Below are positions 1 through 11,200 of a stretch of 64,000 bases of DNA, piece after piece. The number at the start of each line of letters is the position of its first letter. Position 1 is the first letter of the stretch. Source of the DNA: Paraconiothyrium sp. Pb-2020 (lineage: Eukaryota > Ascomycota > Dothideomycetes > Pleosporales > Didymosphaeriaceae); assembly GCA_022419385.1 (NCBI GenBank), contig JAJUBI010000001.1:4712001-4776000 (forward strand). The letters are read 5' to 3'. Below the pieces are notes generated by a model. It saw only the letters and a program-made list of their open reading frames with translations, did not search any database and was not told where the DNA came from. The position numbers and the translations under genes are program-made.

Positions 1-1058
1 TCCTTCTTGCGCCGAGCCTCAATCAGCTCAGCGCGGTTTTTTGCCGGTCTTCCGTCGGGACCGTCGGCTTTCCTCTTGGCGCGCATTTCTTCAAGCCGTG
101 CCTGGAGTCGGGCCCGGAACTCTTCGTGCTTCTGTTGATTAGGTACAAGCGATTTCTTCTCCTTCTTTTGTGGAATTTCAAGGGGTGGTGGCATGGAGGA
201 TGAGGACGAGACGTTAGAGGCCACGGACGCCGTGGAGGCGGTGGAGTCTGCGGCAGACTGCGTAGCGGTAGACTGTTCTTCCTCGGCCAACCCACTCACA
301 TCCATAGCTTGTATTTGGTCATCTTCATGCGCTTCTTCTTCATCCGCCGAGCCTGAAGCATCTTCATCTTCATCACCTGTCTCCATCGTGTCCGTGATTG
401 CTTTGTTGGTCTCTTCTTGTTGTGCCTTTCTGGATTGTTGGTTATGCTGTTTCTGCGCCTGTTTCTCCTTCTTCTTCTCGCGCTGTTGCTGCTTCTTGTC
501 GGCCTTGGCTTTGGCTCGCGCTTCCTTGGTCGCCTTCTTCTCCTCATCCTTCGTCTGCTGATTTGGCGTCGAGTCGGTGTCGTCTTTGGCGGTCTTCTGC
601 TTCTTGGCCTTGACCGATGGTGTCCTCATGCCTTCACCTGGCTTCTCCTTCTCAAAGCCCATGTCCAAGTCGGAAGAGTTGTTGTCATCGGCCTCGGCCT
701 CGAGTTCCCGCTTACGCTTGCGTGCATTTTCTTCCAACACGTCAAGGGCGCTCTTGTGGTTCGCTGGATCCAGTTTCGCTCGCTTAGCGGCCTGTCGCTC
801 TGCTTTGGACTGCTTCTTTCCCACACGGGTCCATTCTGTCTATGGTACACTTAGCGAATGTACGGTGGAGAGGCGGCGAGCCAAACGTACGCTGGTAATG
901 CTCTCATCCTTGCCGTAGTAGTCCTTTGCAGGTATCAAAGACATCAAGCCCTCGAACGCCCGCTGGTGCGTCTTCAATCGCGCCTGCCAGGGGTGTTAGC
1001 GGCGTGTGTATATGGAGCGGGGAAGGCTGCTGGTGCTTGCCTCGAGGTCGTCACCCAT
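1..1058 (-). CDS. SURF6/RRP14-family ribosome biogenesis protein (3' end outside window)
   Basis: Nucleolar protein of the SURF6/Rrp14 family, which acts in ribosomal subunit assembly. The N-terminus (LEARLKTHQRAFEGLMSLIP, then AKDYYGKDES) matches the family's N-terminal domain. The rest is lysine/glutamate-rich, and near the left edge comes the conserved SURF6 core with LEEMRAKRKADGPDGRPAKN. Exons: 1058-1041, 983-891, 839 to beyond base 1. The start ATG at 1058 is followed after six codons by an intron (984-1040) with a GC donor (GAG|GCAAGC) and AG acceptor. The second intron (840-890) is a normal GT-AG intron of 51 nt. The C-terminus is cut by the window edge. It diverges from the gene at 1528. 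Family identification is firm; the GC donor is inferred from frame and conservation. Confidence 0.85.
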
Positions 1059-1527
1059 GGTTGCCGCTTCTGAAGTGTGGAGCTGCCGCGAAGTCGTTCG
1101 GTATGCAAACTTTCCGCAAGGAAGGACTCGAGAAAAGGCGGGGAGGAAGCTGGGTGAGAGTGTCGTGTGCACCTGATGAACGCTGGTGCTGAAAATCCGA
1201 AAATTGGTAGGGTCGCCAAGATTTACATTTTTAGCGTACTTTCTCAAGGCGGCCCCAGCGGTACTTTTGGAGACTTGCTTTTCCACTTGCCGCCTATTGA
1301 CTGTCGTCGGAGCCTCGCTTCGTAGCCCCTGCGACGTGTGGCAAGCCCGTTGCGCGTTCTGCTCAGAGGCTGAGGCGCCGCTTTCTGTACCAGTACCAAG
1401 TACGCGTCGGCACTGCCACAGCCAGCTCGACACCTGAGCCTTTCCATGCTTCTTATAATCTCTAGTCCGACAAACAAGCCTAGGTAGCATTCCCTGTCTC
1501 TCCACTCGTTGTCACCATTGCGACCCA
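1059..1527. promoter_or_regulatory. Divergent intergenic region between the SURF6-like gene and its neighbour
   Basis: 469 bases between two start codons pointing away from each other, so it should hold both promoters. No clear TATA box or operator could be assigned. Confidence 0.4.
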
Positions 1528-3189
1528 ATGTCTACACCTGCCATCGAGGCTCGCTCTCTGTCTACTCTAACCTCGCTTGCTTCAAATCCACCGTCATACC
1601 CCAGGAACCCCACCCACGTGAGGAACGAGCCGTTGGTCTTGTACATTGCCCGCGTGCCTGGCAGCAGAGGTACGGCTGCACTTTGCCTGTAAACACCCTA
1701 CTCTAATTATGCCTCATAGATGTGTTCCTGTCGCCCATGAAACCCCGGGAAAAGGTCGTCACGGCAGAAGATATCCAAAATTCCCTTTATTTTGTTCATG
1801 TCGAGCAGCCAGAAGACACACAACTGTTTAATTCACCTCCCCTCCAAGAACCACCAAACCTCGATTCCCGTCCAGGCTTCTCGCATGGCCCGCAGCTAGC
1901 CGCTGTACAACGCAAGCCCGTGACCAATCCCGGTGCCGGTGTGCCCTCCGCTGCCAGGCGCAAGCCCGTCCAAGGGACACTGGCCCCGGTCAACGGCTTG
2001 GAGAGCAAATACAACAATTTTCAGCAGACATCGGCTGGTCTTCTGGGTCCTGACTACGTCCCTCGCCGATCGCTCGAGGGGGCTCCATATCAGGATGAGA
2101 ACAGACCTCCACCCCCACGAAGGACTACTCAGCAACTCACATCGGCAGGTACATCTCTGGTCATCATCCGTCGTGATCCAGCCTCTGGGGCACAGTGGAA
2201 CGTCGCTCGCATCGATGACCCTCTAACGCAGGATGTCTCATCATCGACGTTGAAGGACCCGATAGCTAAGAGGAAAATGGGAGCGCCAGCCTACATCGCC
2301 GTCACTAATCCCGGGTATTCGAAGTTTCTACACACGCAACAGCAAATAATACCACCAATTGTTAGTCGGAATATCAACACATCTATCGCTACTTACGATC
2401 CTGCTCAAGCTCCCTATTCCACATTACAAACCGGAGCTGACCGCGAAGATGGTGTATTTCGTAGACGACTATGGATGGAAGGTGCCAAATACCCTGGCGG
2501 AGAATTTGGTCATCGGAGGCTCAAGTCTTACGACTCAAACATGTCCGGGAGTAGCCCTAGAAATAGCTTTGAGGGCATGCAAAGGACGTCTTTAGATTCG
2601 CGACCTCCAGCAACGCCTCCTTTCCTTGCGCGGGATGATCAGTCATATAGTTCCATTCAAGTCTCCGAAAAGCAATCCACCTTCCGTGGTTACGTCTTTA
2701 CAAGTCCATGGGACGGCCGTTGCGAGTTCACCACGGGCGCCGGGGGTGGTTCTTTGAAGGTACGGCCGTCACGCTCACTATGCATTCGCAGTGCTAAATA
2801 TCGTCCAGTGTCGCCATATCGTACCTGGCCTACAAGGAGCTCCTCCCGTAGCCCTTCCAGTCAGCGAACTCCGCTTCAATCTTCCGAGCAGTTCGAAGGC
2901 CTCCACGCCACAGGGTGAAGAGTCCTCTAAGCGATCCTCTTTCTTCCACAAACCACGGCACAGCCGTAACAATTCGTCAGTAGCACCCTCTCGTCTCGAA
3001 AGCACAGAGGACGTTAGGCGCTCGTTCGACCGCATGGATCTTTCACTAGGGCAAGAATTCGCAGGAGGAGGATTTGGTGGAAAGCAGGCAAAACTAGGTA
3101 AATTGATCATCGAGGATGAAGGCTTGAAGATGGTGGATCTCTTGGTCGCTGCGAACTTGGCATTGTGGTGGAGGGCGTACGAGAGGTGA
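1528..3189 (+). CDS. Conserved fungal protein of unknown function (about 520 aa)
   Basis: Exons 1528-1669, 1720-2759 and 2809-3189 give 520 codons plus stop. The two introns are 50 and 49 nt. The first one joins VPGSR to DVFLSPMKPREKV and the second joins GGGSLK to CRHIVPGLQGAPP, both in frame. The protein starts with a compact segment (LVLYIARVPGSRDVFLSPMK), has a long low-complexity proline/serine middle, and ends with a more ordered part (FRGYVFTSPWDGRCEF, then CRHIVPGLQG) and a C-terminal hydrophobic stretch (LLVAANLALWWRAYER). I do not recognise a named domain. The ordered ends suggest a conserved ascomycete family, but no function can be assigned. Confidence 0.75.
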
Positions 3190-3978
3190 CATCTCATGAT
3201 CAGGGACGAGTGTAATCAAGGAGCCCTGACGGGTGTTAGCGTGCATGCCGATGAATCAAACTTACTGATTTTCGAAGCGATATCTGGAGATCCACACATA
3301 TACGGCATGGACATAGTCTTTGTATCGCCAACTCAAACCACGTATTTATTGACTCGTTGACTCTCGTCGTCAAGCCAACCCACTCCGGCGGGCCACGTAC
3401 CGTGCCACCTCTTTCCTTGGCCGTTGCTCTAGTTACTTACAGGTTCCTGGCTAAACCTGAGCTCTTCCAGTAACCGAGCATATTACGCCTCGCCAGCTTT
3501 GCGCCAGTTCTAGCTTTGCTCCCTTCGCCTAGACTTTCTCGATAAGATTAACACAACGGGAATTTTGAGTCCAGGTCCTCGAGCTTAGGTATATAACCAT
3601 CTCCACCCACTTTTCGATCCTAAGTTCATGCTCGACCTCATAGCAACGATCCACTCGTTGGTCACGACTTGAATTCAACCGAGTGCGCGCACCGAGCAAA
3701 CGGCACTTGTAAGTTTTGTTTGGCGCATTTTCTTTTGCAATGGTCACCTAACTGATATCAAGCAGACCTAGGAGAGATCTCACGACAAGCTCTTTTGCTT
3801 GCTACATACACGTGCGCAGTGAGACAGCACACGCAGTCTGGTCAATATACTATACGAGCTTTCTGATTATACAACTTCAAGAAAGTAAGTAAATACTTCG
3901 CCGTCGGAAGCTGCGGTGCTTGAACCATATACTGATCAGTGAAAGGGCCTTGTTCGAGATATTCAACTCTACCAAAAC
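3190..3978. other. Intergenic region, nothing recognised
   Basis: 789 bases upstream of the gene at 3979. Short open frames here lack codon structure or conserved motifs. It presumably holds the promoter of the downstream gene. Confidence 0.4.
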
Positions 3979-4839
3979 ATGTCCACTCCCATTCGAACTA
4001 GCAGGACTTACAAGGACCATCAGGTCTTACACGTCCGAGATCAGGCCGACCAAGCTAGCTTCTTCGAGCTGGTCAAGGACGATACAGCGCTCGCAAGGTT
4101 TCAGCAGCACGTCCGAAAGCTCGTGATACATTTGAATGCCAGGCAACTAATATTGTCTAAACGGGACAAGCTGGTGATGGCGCTCAACCGCCTTCACCCG
4201 ACTCGCACAGGTGTCAATGTGACTAACCCTCACAATCTGGAGACGATCTGCTTCGTCGTCGACAGTGACATCCTCTTCACTAGGTTCAACTACACGTTAA
4301 CATCACCAACACTTTACACCGACGAGGATGGAAGGCTCGCTGATCTGCTCCGCGACACCCTCACCCCTGCGAAGAAGAAGGAGATAGCTTTCCAGGTTAC
4401 AAGCACGGTGAGGCCTATCACGCCAGCGCTACTCGGCCTCCGATCTATCCAGAATGTCGTCTTCGAAACCTCTCCTCGCCCGTGCAAGCTGGAGGGTGGC
4501 TTTCGGGAGATGCTAGAGCTTACCCTACCCTGCGTAGCGGCGCACGTTGAAAACATCCCGGCCCTTGCTCACGGTTCAAAGCATCCTTACAGCACCATAT
4601 ATTTCGACAAGGAAGGGAATTTCCGCTCCGACGCATATAATGCCGACGTTAGCATCAACCCATACGGAGAGGGCGAGCAGTTACTTATGGATCACATCAA
4701 CGAGAATGGCGGGTTCCACTTGTATAACATGGTGGCTATCAACCCACAGAGAGACGATCAGATCTATGACACGTCCGCCTTTGGTTTTGATTCGATGCCA
4801 ACGGATCTCCAGAGCATCCAACTTGGCTGGAGAATCTAG
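3979..4839 (+). CDS. Unrecognised protein (286 aa), possibly longer by a frame change
   Basis: Single open frame of 286 codons from an ATG preceded by CCAAAAC. The protein is globular-looking with mixed charge (TYKDHQVLHVRDQADQ at the start, NGGFHLYNMVAINPQRDD near the end). It has no signal peptide, transmembrane segment or motif I can name. At the end the frame stops at TAG (4837-4839), but the +1 frame stays open from there to a TGA at 4930 and encodes protein-like sequence (GDMKDLRLGMKSQTNLDDYE). The original protein may therefore end at 4930, with one extra base near 4800-4835, or the stop is real. No plausible GT-AG intron explains the change. Confidence 0.6.
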   Translation: MSTPIRTSRTYKDHQVLHVRDQADQASFFELVKDDTALARFQQHVRKLVIHLNARQLILSKRDKLVMALNRLHPTRTGVNVTNPHNLETICFVVDSDILFTRFNYTLTSPTLYTDEDGRLADLLRDTLTPAKKKEIAFQVTSTVRPITPALLGLRSIQNVVFETSPRPCKLEGGFREMLELTLPCVAAHVENIPALAHGSKHPYSTIYFDKEGNFRSDAYNADVSINPYGEGEQLLMDHINENGGFHLYNMVAINPQRDDQIYDTSAFGFDSMPTDLQSIQLGWRI

Positions 4840-5321
4840 CTTCCTTGGGGACATGAAGGATTTGCGCCTGGGCATGAAGTCCCAGACTAATCTCGATGAC
4901 TATGAAATGCTAACAAGACTAGCTCAATGAGGATTGTCCCTTTCGTATTATGAATATTAGCACGCCTTATTTTGAGCCTGGCACCATTGTCGACGTTCAA
5001 GCTGAGATAACTTTCTCCCATTACTCGTGACTTTGCATGTACATTCCGACACTACAACAACTTCGTCCCTGGTCCTTCTTCGGTACTTTCCCTAACTTCC
5101 TTCGATTGTGTACATGAGTATGTACACCTGATGATGCGAACTCAAAGTGTCAAGTGACTTTGTACTTGTATAAGCGACATAGTACTGGTTATCCACTTCG
5201 ATCGCTCATCCAACAGTAACGTGAAGGATAGACCGCTACACGTTCGGAGCAATGGCAAAAAAAAAGCACATCACTAGGAGCAGGATCGAACTCTTACATG
5301 TTTATATCAAGATAAAAATAC
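4840..5321. other. Intergenic region before the tRNA terminator
   Basis: The first 91 bases may be a displaced C-terminus of the preceding gene (see that entry). The remainder shows no gene. Confidence 0.3.
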
Positions 5322-5326
5322 AAAAA
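5322..5326 (-). terminator. RNA polymerase III terminator of the tRNA gene
   Basis: Five A on the plus strand (TTTTT on the transcript strand), 12 bases beyond the 3' end of the tRNA. A second run of five T follows a few bases further. Confidence 0.7.
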
Positions 5327-5337
5327 GATATGTCTCA

Positions 5338-5461
5338 TAGCTGAGCTACGTTTCGATCGTAGGTCTACTACTGTTAGTGAATGGATCTGTTTCGATGTCT
5401 AGTCTTAAAGACTTACCCTCCGGGTTATGAGCCCGGCGCGCTTCCGCTGCGCCACTCAGCT
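5338..5461 (-). tRNA. Initiator tRNA-Met (CAU) interrupted in the variable loop
   Basis: On the minus strand the gene starts AGCTGAG (5461-5455) and ends CTCAGCT plus discriminator A (5345-5338), a perfect seven-pair acceptor stem with the A1:U72 pair typical of eukaryotic initiators. The D-arm is GCGC/GCGC. The anticodon arm is CCGGG-CTCATAA-CCCGG with three consecutive G:C pairs below the loop, and the T-arm is CTACG-ATCGAAA-CGTAG with the initiator-specific A54 and A60. Internal A box (TGGCGCAGCGG) and B box (T-loop) are intact. Between G46 and A47 sit 52 extra bases (5365-5416). Removing them gives exactly 72 nt and a five-base variable loop AGGAC. This start-codon tRNA delivers Met to the 40S subunit. 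Identity is very strong; whether this copy matures depends on removal of the insert. Confidence 0.92.
5365..5416 (-). other. 52-nt spliceosomal-type intron inside initiator tRNA-Met
   Basis: Read on the minus strand, the insert begins GTAAGT (5416-5411), contains CACTAAC (a consensus branch site, 5379-5373) and ends AGTAGTAG (last base 5365). These are the donor, branch and acceptor signals of the mRNA introns in this window, and 52 nt is their usual size. It lies between tRNA positions 46 and 47, not at the 37/38 position of canonical eukaryotic tRNA introns. Using the last of the three closely spaced AGs gives the exact initiator length. Excision by the spliceosome is inference. A tRNA splicing endonuclease route using a bulge-helix-bulge is an alternative, but I saw no obvious such fold. 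Confidence 0.75.
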
Positions 5462-5502
5462 TCCTTGAGCTTATGATTCGATGACGTAATATTGTGTATT
5501 AG

Positions 5503-5512
5503 TTTATATATA
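5503..5512 (-). promoter_or_regulatory. TATA-like element upstream of the tRNA gene
   Basis: TATATATAAA on the minus strand, about 42-51 bases upstream of the mature 5' end. Some fungi use upstream TATA elements for tRNA genes. Assignment is by position and sequence only. Confidence 0.45.
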
Positions 5513-6530
5513 CCTGCTTGCCAAGTATTGATAGTCGCGCTGTGGGAGTACATGCTTTGAAGTGAAATCTTCGGTTAAGGGGCGTGGGCAGGTAGTGGGG
5601 TTGGCCACAAACGGATATTTGTAGTGTGAGTGAGGCGAAGACGTAGGTGGAGCGAACCGAGGAAATGTTTTCCTATTGACCCGCCCGCAATTGACTTCGT
5701 CAATCAGATGGTCCTAAGGAGTACTGACAAAGTATACAAGTGAATAAACTATTGATATCGAAAAGTGCACCTGCAAACTGCTGCTTCTTCAAAGCCAATC
5801 CAAGAACATCACTCAAGTAGAGCTTAGGATTATCGATTTGGGAGGCTACAAGACATTGACAGGAAGACGTGGATTTATCGTTACATTATCAGCTTTGCGG
5901 GTATCATTAAATACGTAACTGGGACGCACAGCGGTCTTGAAGAGTGCAATAGACTGTCCACTCCAGGGCACCTGCAGTACTAGAATCACGTGACAAGACT
6001 GAACCTTGAACAATAACTATTTCATTGCGGCACAAGAGAAGCTTGAAGGGGTCGTAACAATGGTAAATCTATTGGTACAGTGACTCGCGGCTGTCGTTAG
6101 TCGTGTTGTAAAAGTGGTGCGACAATTTTTGAGTACGGTTGGTTTTATATTGGCTAACCCATGGGACGACTTCCTGGGCTGATGTTCAGATTCGACGGAA
6201 AGATAGTGCACAAACAACGCGTCAATAGTCGTTTTAGAGCAGGAGTCCTTCCGAAGTCAAACATCAAATATTCCGTCGAATAGAACGCAGGACCAGGTCG
6301 AGACGTACCTTCTTAGCTCCGGTTGGAAAGAGCTAAATGCGATGAGCCACCACAGCGGAAACAGTCACCAGGTACCTTCCCTATCTGCAGCGCAGGAACT
6401 CATGTACAAGACCTGCCAGTGCCTCGCGCTCCCATTGACCCTCTATCCTCTTCCACATCAGCCTACATAGCATCTCGTTCCACCCGCTAGCATCCCCAGA
6501 GTCCGCATCCCCTAGCTAAACACTCCTATT
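5513..6530. other. Intergenic region, nothing recognised
   Basis: About 1 kb between the tRNA upstream element and the gene at 6531. Open frames are short and without recognisable motifs. Confidence 0.4.
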
Positions 6531-7525
6531 ATGTCCTCCCGTCTGTTGGTGGGCGTTAAGTCAATGATCGTCACCGGAGTCATCCTGCTTCCCACTGTTG
6601 TTCCCCACGCCATCCAGGACCTGGCAGACCTGAAGACAATCATCAATTCTACAGCGGCTACCATCGATGCCGCACCGAGCAACTCTAGCTGGGGGTTCTT
6701 TAGCCCTGCGAGTCCGGCAGGCTCACTGGTAAGTCGAATGCTAGTGATACCGGGGTTTGAATGCTAATGAAGGGATAGGGTACAGCGGACCTAATCGCGA
6801 ACATCAGCACTACGATACTGAGATCGAAGTACTTACTCGATGTCGACAAGGTAAGTTTCGTCATCGCCCTTGACTACTCTGCCTTGTATCTTCCTCCTAA
6901 CACTCACCAGGTCGCCTGGACAGCCATCCCCGTCGACAGCACCATACCCGATACTACAACCACCACAACACACGCCAACAACCCTCCACCGCCAACACCA
7001 ACACCGACTTTACCATCCAACATCTCTCTCGACTCACCCTATGTCGATTATGTCTCTAGCATCCCCACCCTTGCAAACGCTCTCATCGACCTTGGCCGCG
7101 CCTGGCACAAAGAATGGAACAGTCCCGTTGCCGAAGCTATTGGCGCCCTTCAACAAACTATCACCCAGTTTTCAACATCCATGCTGGAAGGCGACTTGTT
7201 GAACAGCCAGAGCGTCCTCAGAACGATCCGCGCATCTACCAGTCTAGAATCGGCTCAAGTAGCGTGGAGCCGACCGCTCAACTTACCGGGCGCTGCGGGG
7301 ACGAAGAAGAAGCGTGGGGAGAAGGTAAGGAGACCGCAATTGGCCGAAGGACAGCACTATACGCACAAGGAGCTTTGGGGAAGAAGTGGGTGGGCCGTGC
7401 CGAGGTTGATCAAGGCCGAGGAGAGCTCGTCGAAGCCGGCTGGTGAGTTGTCTGGAGCGTCAAATGCGAAGGTCGCGTGGAGCGAATGGCGCATCGAGCA
7501 GACTGCGAGGCGATTTGTTGCGTGA
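6531..7525 (+). CDS. Uncharacterised protein with N-terminal hydrophobic segment (294 aa)
   Basis: Exons 6531-6728, 6779-6850 and 6911-7525, separated by introns of 50 and 60 nt with GTAAGT donors. The spliced frame encodes 294 aa. Residues about 10-28 (MIVTGVILLPTVVPHAI) form a hydrophobic stretch that could be a signal peptide or membrane anchor. A threonine/proline-rich linker follows around residues 100-120, then a helical region with alternating charge (ALQQTITQFSTSMLEGDLLN), and finally a basic C-terminal part with KKKRGEKVRR and a conserved-looking block HYTHKELWGRSGWAVPRLIK. I do not recognise the family. A further GTAAGG at about 7325 could be an optional donor, but the frame stays open without it. 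Confidence 0.65.
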
Positions 7526-8268
7526 TGGACACTCACGATGGGCATGGAGCCCCGTACCGGCAGTGTTGAGCGACGCTGACTACCTGTTATGGCTGGAATG
7601 CATCTTGTACCTGCTTCAGCCTGTGCCCTTACTTACCCTGTATACCGTCAACAAAGACCACATGAAGCCTTATGCATCCACAATGACACAGTAAAGGGAT
7701 ATTAGAGATCGTGCTCAAACATACTCTTGCATTTCGCAGACTTCCTGTCCTAGCCCATGCATACATACATACACACGCAGGCCGACATACACACATACAA
7801 AGGTCTCCCTCTGCGCCTCCCGCAGTCAGATCTGCATCTAAAGGTCTAGTAAGGACAGACGACAAAGACGAGTAGCTAGTACAGGTCATGAGGAGAAAAA
7901 AACAGAACCCATGGCCTGATAACATGGGACATGGGATCGGGGATATCTCGACTTGCATAAAAAGGGAAACAGCAACATTTGAAAGCCAAAAAAGTAAAGT
8001 GTCAAGGGAATAAGAAACATGACTCATAAAAAGCGCAGTCGAATCGCTATGACAATGCCAATGCCAATGCTGCGCATACCATGCAGTAACATGCAACCTT
8101 CCTCCTCCTTCCTTCCCTCCTCGTAGATCTCTACAAGACAGACATGAGGCGCAACAGCGAATGATAGTGAGTTTCAGAGCTCATCCTCGTGCGAGCAGAA
8201 TGGGATCCTAATACTGCCGTTCATTACAACGTCTATATGTACGCGATACGATATACTGTGCATACTTC
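7526..8268. other. Convergent 3' region with short CATA/CACA repeats
   Basis: 743 bases between two convergent genes. It contains an interrupted CATA/CACA simple repeat around 7757-7800 and nothing gene-like. Confidence 0.4.
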
Positions 8269-11200
8269 TCATACCAACACCCACTCGCTTCCCCTCTTGA
8301 TGAACTTGTCCAGCATGAGGGTTACATCGGCGAGCACGAAACGGCAGATGTAGAAGCCGAAGAACTCGGCGGCGTGACGGGCGCAGAGTTCGAGGCCGAC
8401 GTGTGTGGGGGACGAGTGCTTTAGGCCTGGGTCTTCGACTTGGCGAGCGATTTGATCTTTGTACGGGTCAGTATAGTCCAGTAATTAAGGTGTGTCTATC
8501 AGAGGGGAATGCTTACCCAGTATCTGTACTGAATCGAATAGCTTCGCCAAGCTGCCCATGTATCCCGCATTCGGTCCCTCGAACGCCACACTCCCGATAT
8601 CGCGTTTCGCAAACCTGATGTTTGGCAGGTTCGTCATCGGTAGTGTGGCCATGGTCAACGAATCCTTCGAGACCTCTGTTGCCGCATGCTTTGCTCCTGC
8701 CATGCTGCTCAAACCTACGGCGGAGTTCTTCGATCGTAGCTTACGCCATGACGTCAGGTAAGACTTGCTCTGCGACAGACCACTCTTCGGTCCGTGGTCT
8801 TGCGATCCATGAGAACCTTTCTCGGAGTTGCCTTCGGCAGCCGATCCTACTCCTACGGTATATGCATCCTTGAAAAGTACTGACACGCCTTGTATGCCTA
8901 CTTCGTTGCCGAGCTTCTTTGATAATTGTGTTTGTACCTGGTCCAGGACTACCTCGAACGCCTGCATTTCTTCCAGAACCGCATCTGCATCGAGCGTGTC
9001 TACGGTCGATAATCTTTGCAGTGCGGCGGTAAGCAGATCGCAGTTTGCAATCTTGTCGTCTACGTTCTTGAGTTTGACACCCTTGACCCTCCATACATCG
9101 CGAGGAATGAAAAGCTTGGTCGACAAGTATCCGCCACGCGGATGCACGATGGTCTGGTAGAAGCATCGCATGAGCCAGAAAGGCCGGAGGAGATACGACT
9201 CCGGACAGGGTTCTAATGGGATGGGCGCATTTGCTACGGCAGCACTAGGCGAACCAGGTGAGTAGGGTGAGTGAATGTCGCTTTCGAACAAATGCATGCC
9301 TCCGCTAGGCAAGCCATCAACATTGAACGTGGGCACACTCGGTGTAGGCGTAGGTATAGGCGCGATGCTTGGCTTTCGACCGCCAAAATTGAATGTAGCG
9401 CTCATAGGAGTGGCGACCGAACCGTCTGACCCATCCGGGCTGGATACCGAGAGGTTACGCTGCTTTAAGCTAAGAGATGATTTGTTCTTCCTGATGCCCA
9501 TCGAGGAACCTTTGCCAGTCTTCGGAGAGGCAAGAGCGGGGATAGCGTCATTCGACAAAGCATTGTTAAGAGCTGGTGTTGCTGGGGACACGGTGAAAGC
9601 AGTATCTGCTGGACTGGGAGCAAGTGCCTGCGGTGAGGGGGCGGTGAGGCCGCTCTGGGATTGGGCTTGCGGAATTGCGGGAATCTTGAAAGTTGCATCG
9701 ATCGAAGGCTGCGTGCTGCTAAACGTTGCAGCAGCCGCAGACTTAGGTAGTGGTGGAACTTCAGGTCGCGCTTCTCTCTCAATATGCGACGCCTTATCCG
9801 TGTGGGGCGCAGGAGGAACCGGTGGTAATGAAGTCTCAATCTTCAGCGACTTGAGATTCTGCCCAGACAACCTTCGACTGCGTACCGACGCAGCTTCTAT
9901 GGTGACGACTTGAGCCTTCGGTGTTGTTTCAGAAGTGTCGTTCCCTTCCGACGTTCGAGATTCCGATACCGACGCCAAGGTACCGGATGATGTCGAAACC
10001 GGTGGCGGAGAACTTATGGGCGCTTTGGGCTTCGTTGGCTGCATGATTTCCGCGACGGTCGATAGTGATGTTCCACCCGTTGTTCTGTGCGACGATACCG
10101 AACTGTTGTACGTGCTACCCGAGAAGCCACTGGAATCTGATTGCCGCGGCAATGACGACTTTGTTTGCAGATCGAAATCAAATCCGTCTAGCATGTACTC
10201 CCTCGTGATCTCATCCAGCAATCGTTCCTCCTCTTCAGCTTCGTCATGAAAATTGAGCTCCCTACTCTCTCTGACGTGTGGCAGTGGTTCGCTTCGTAGT
10301 TGCGTCTCCTTGTAGCGATACTTTGCGGCCGCAATAGCTTCTTCTCTTTCTGCTTCCCGCACTCGCTCTTTTGCGAGTTCCACGTTCTTTAATCTGGTTG
10401 TCCTCATCTCAGCCGAGTCTGGTATCCCGTCTTCGTAAGGTTCGTAGCCTTCATCATATGCAGCTTCAACGGCTGCGTCTAGGGCAGCATCAAACTCTGC
10501 TTCGGTTGCGCCGCTGCCGTTTCGAATATGCTTCCGGCGCAGCCCGCCTGGGGAAAGGGAATGGACGGATGACGAACAGGAAGAACCGCCACATTCGTCA
10601 ATTGTGTCAAGCCACGAGATAGATTCGGTACTATTGACCCTCTGGTGGCCTGCCCGAGCAGGTTCCTCCAGAGTATCTCGTGTGCTCGAGTCGGGAGCCT
10701 TGTTCGAAGAGGGCAGTGGCGATATTGGCCTGCGGGGAGACAGCGGCGGGGGCATATAACTTCGGTCCATTGGCGATTCTAATCCGGATGCTTCTAACGC
10801 TGCTGAGTTGCTCGCAAGTCGACCAGGTGGGGGCTGCAGATGGAACTGGTTTGAGCTCGTCATACCTGTCTGAACATCGCGTATTGCTGTCGATATGACC
10901 GATTCTCGCGGCCCACCTGGCTGTGCTGTCCTCAGCAGTAGTTGTTGCGGATGCCGTGATCTTGAATCAGATCTTGCACGTCCATCATCGTCGTCAATCA
11001 GCTGATCGTCGATGATTCTGCTGATTTTCGCGGTTTCGATGACTGGTTCTTCGTCGTCGTCCCCTAGTAGCATAGACCGTCCTTCTTCTAGTGATTCGTT
11101 ACTCATAGGTCGCGCAGGCAATGATTTCCCACTCGAGGAGTGGTAGCCAGGGTCCAGTCGTCGTAGCTCTTCAATACGATTGGTATAGGTCACACGCTGT

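Noticed and set aside
5338..5461. tRNA pseudogene explanation
   Set aside because: All stems and identity bases of the 72-nt exonic part are perfect and the insert has full splice consensus, so simple decay is a poor fit, though expression is unproven.
9275..9913. 212-aa plus-strand open frame
   Set aside because: It is the mirror of the serine/proline-rich middle of the MIT-domain gene and has no motif of its own.
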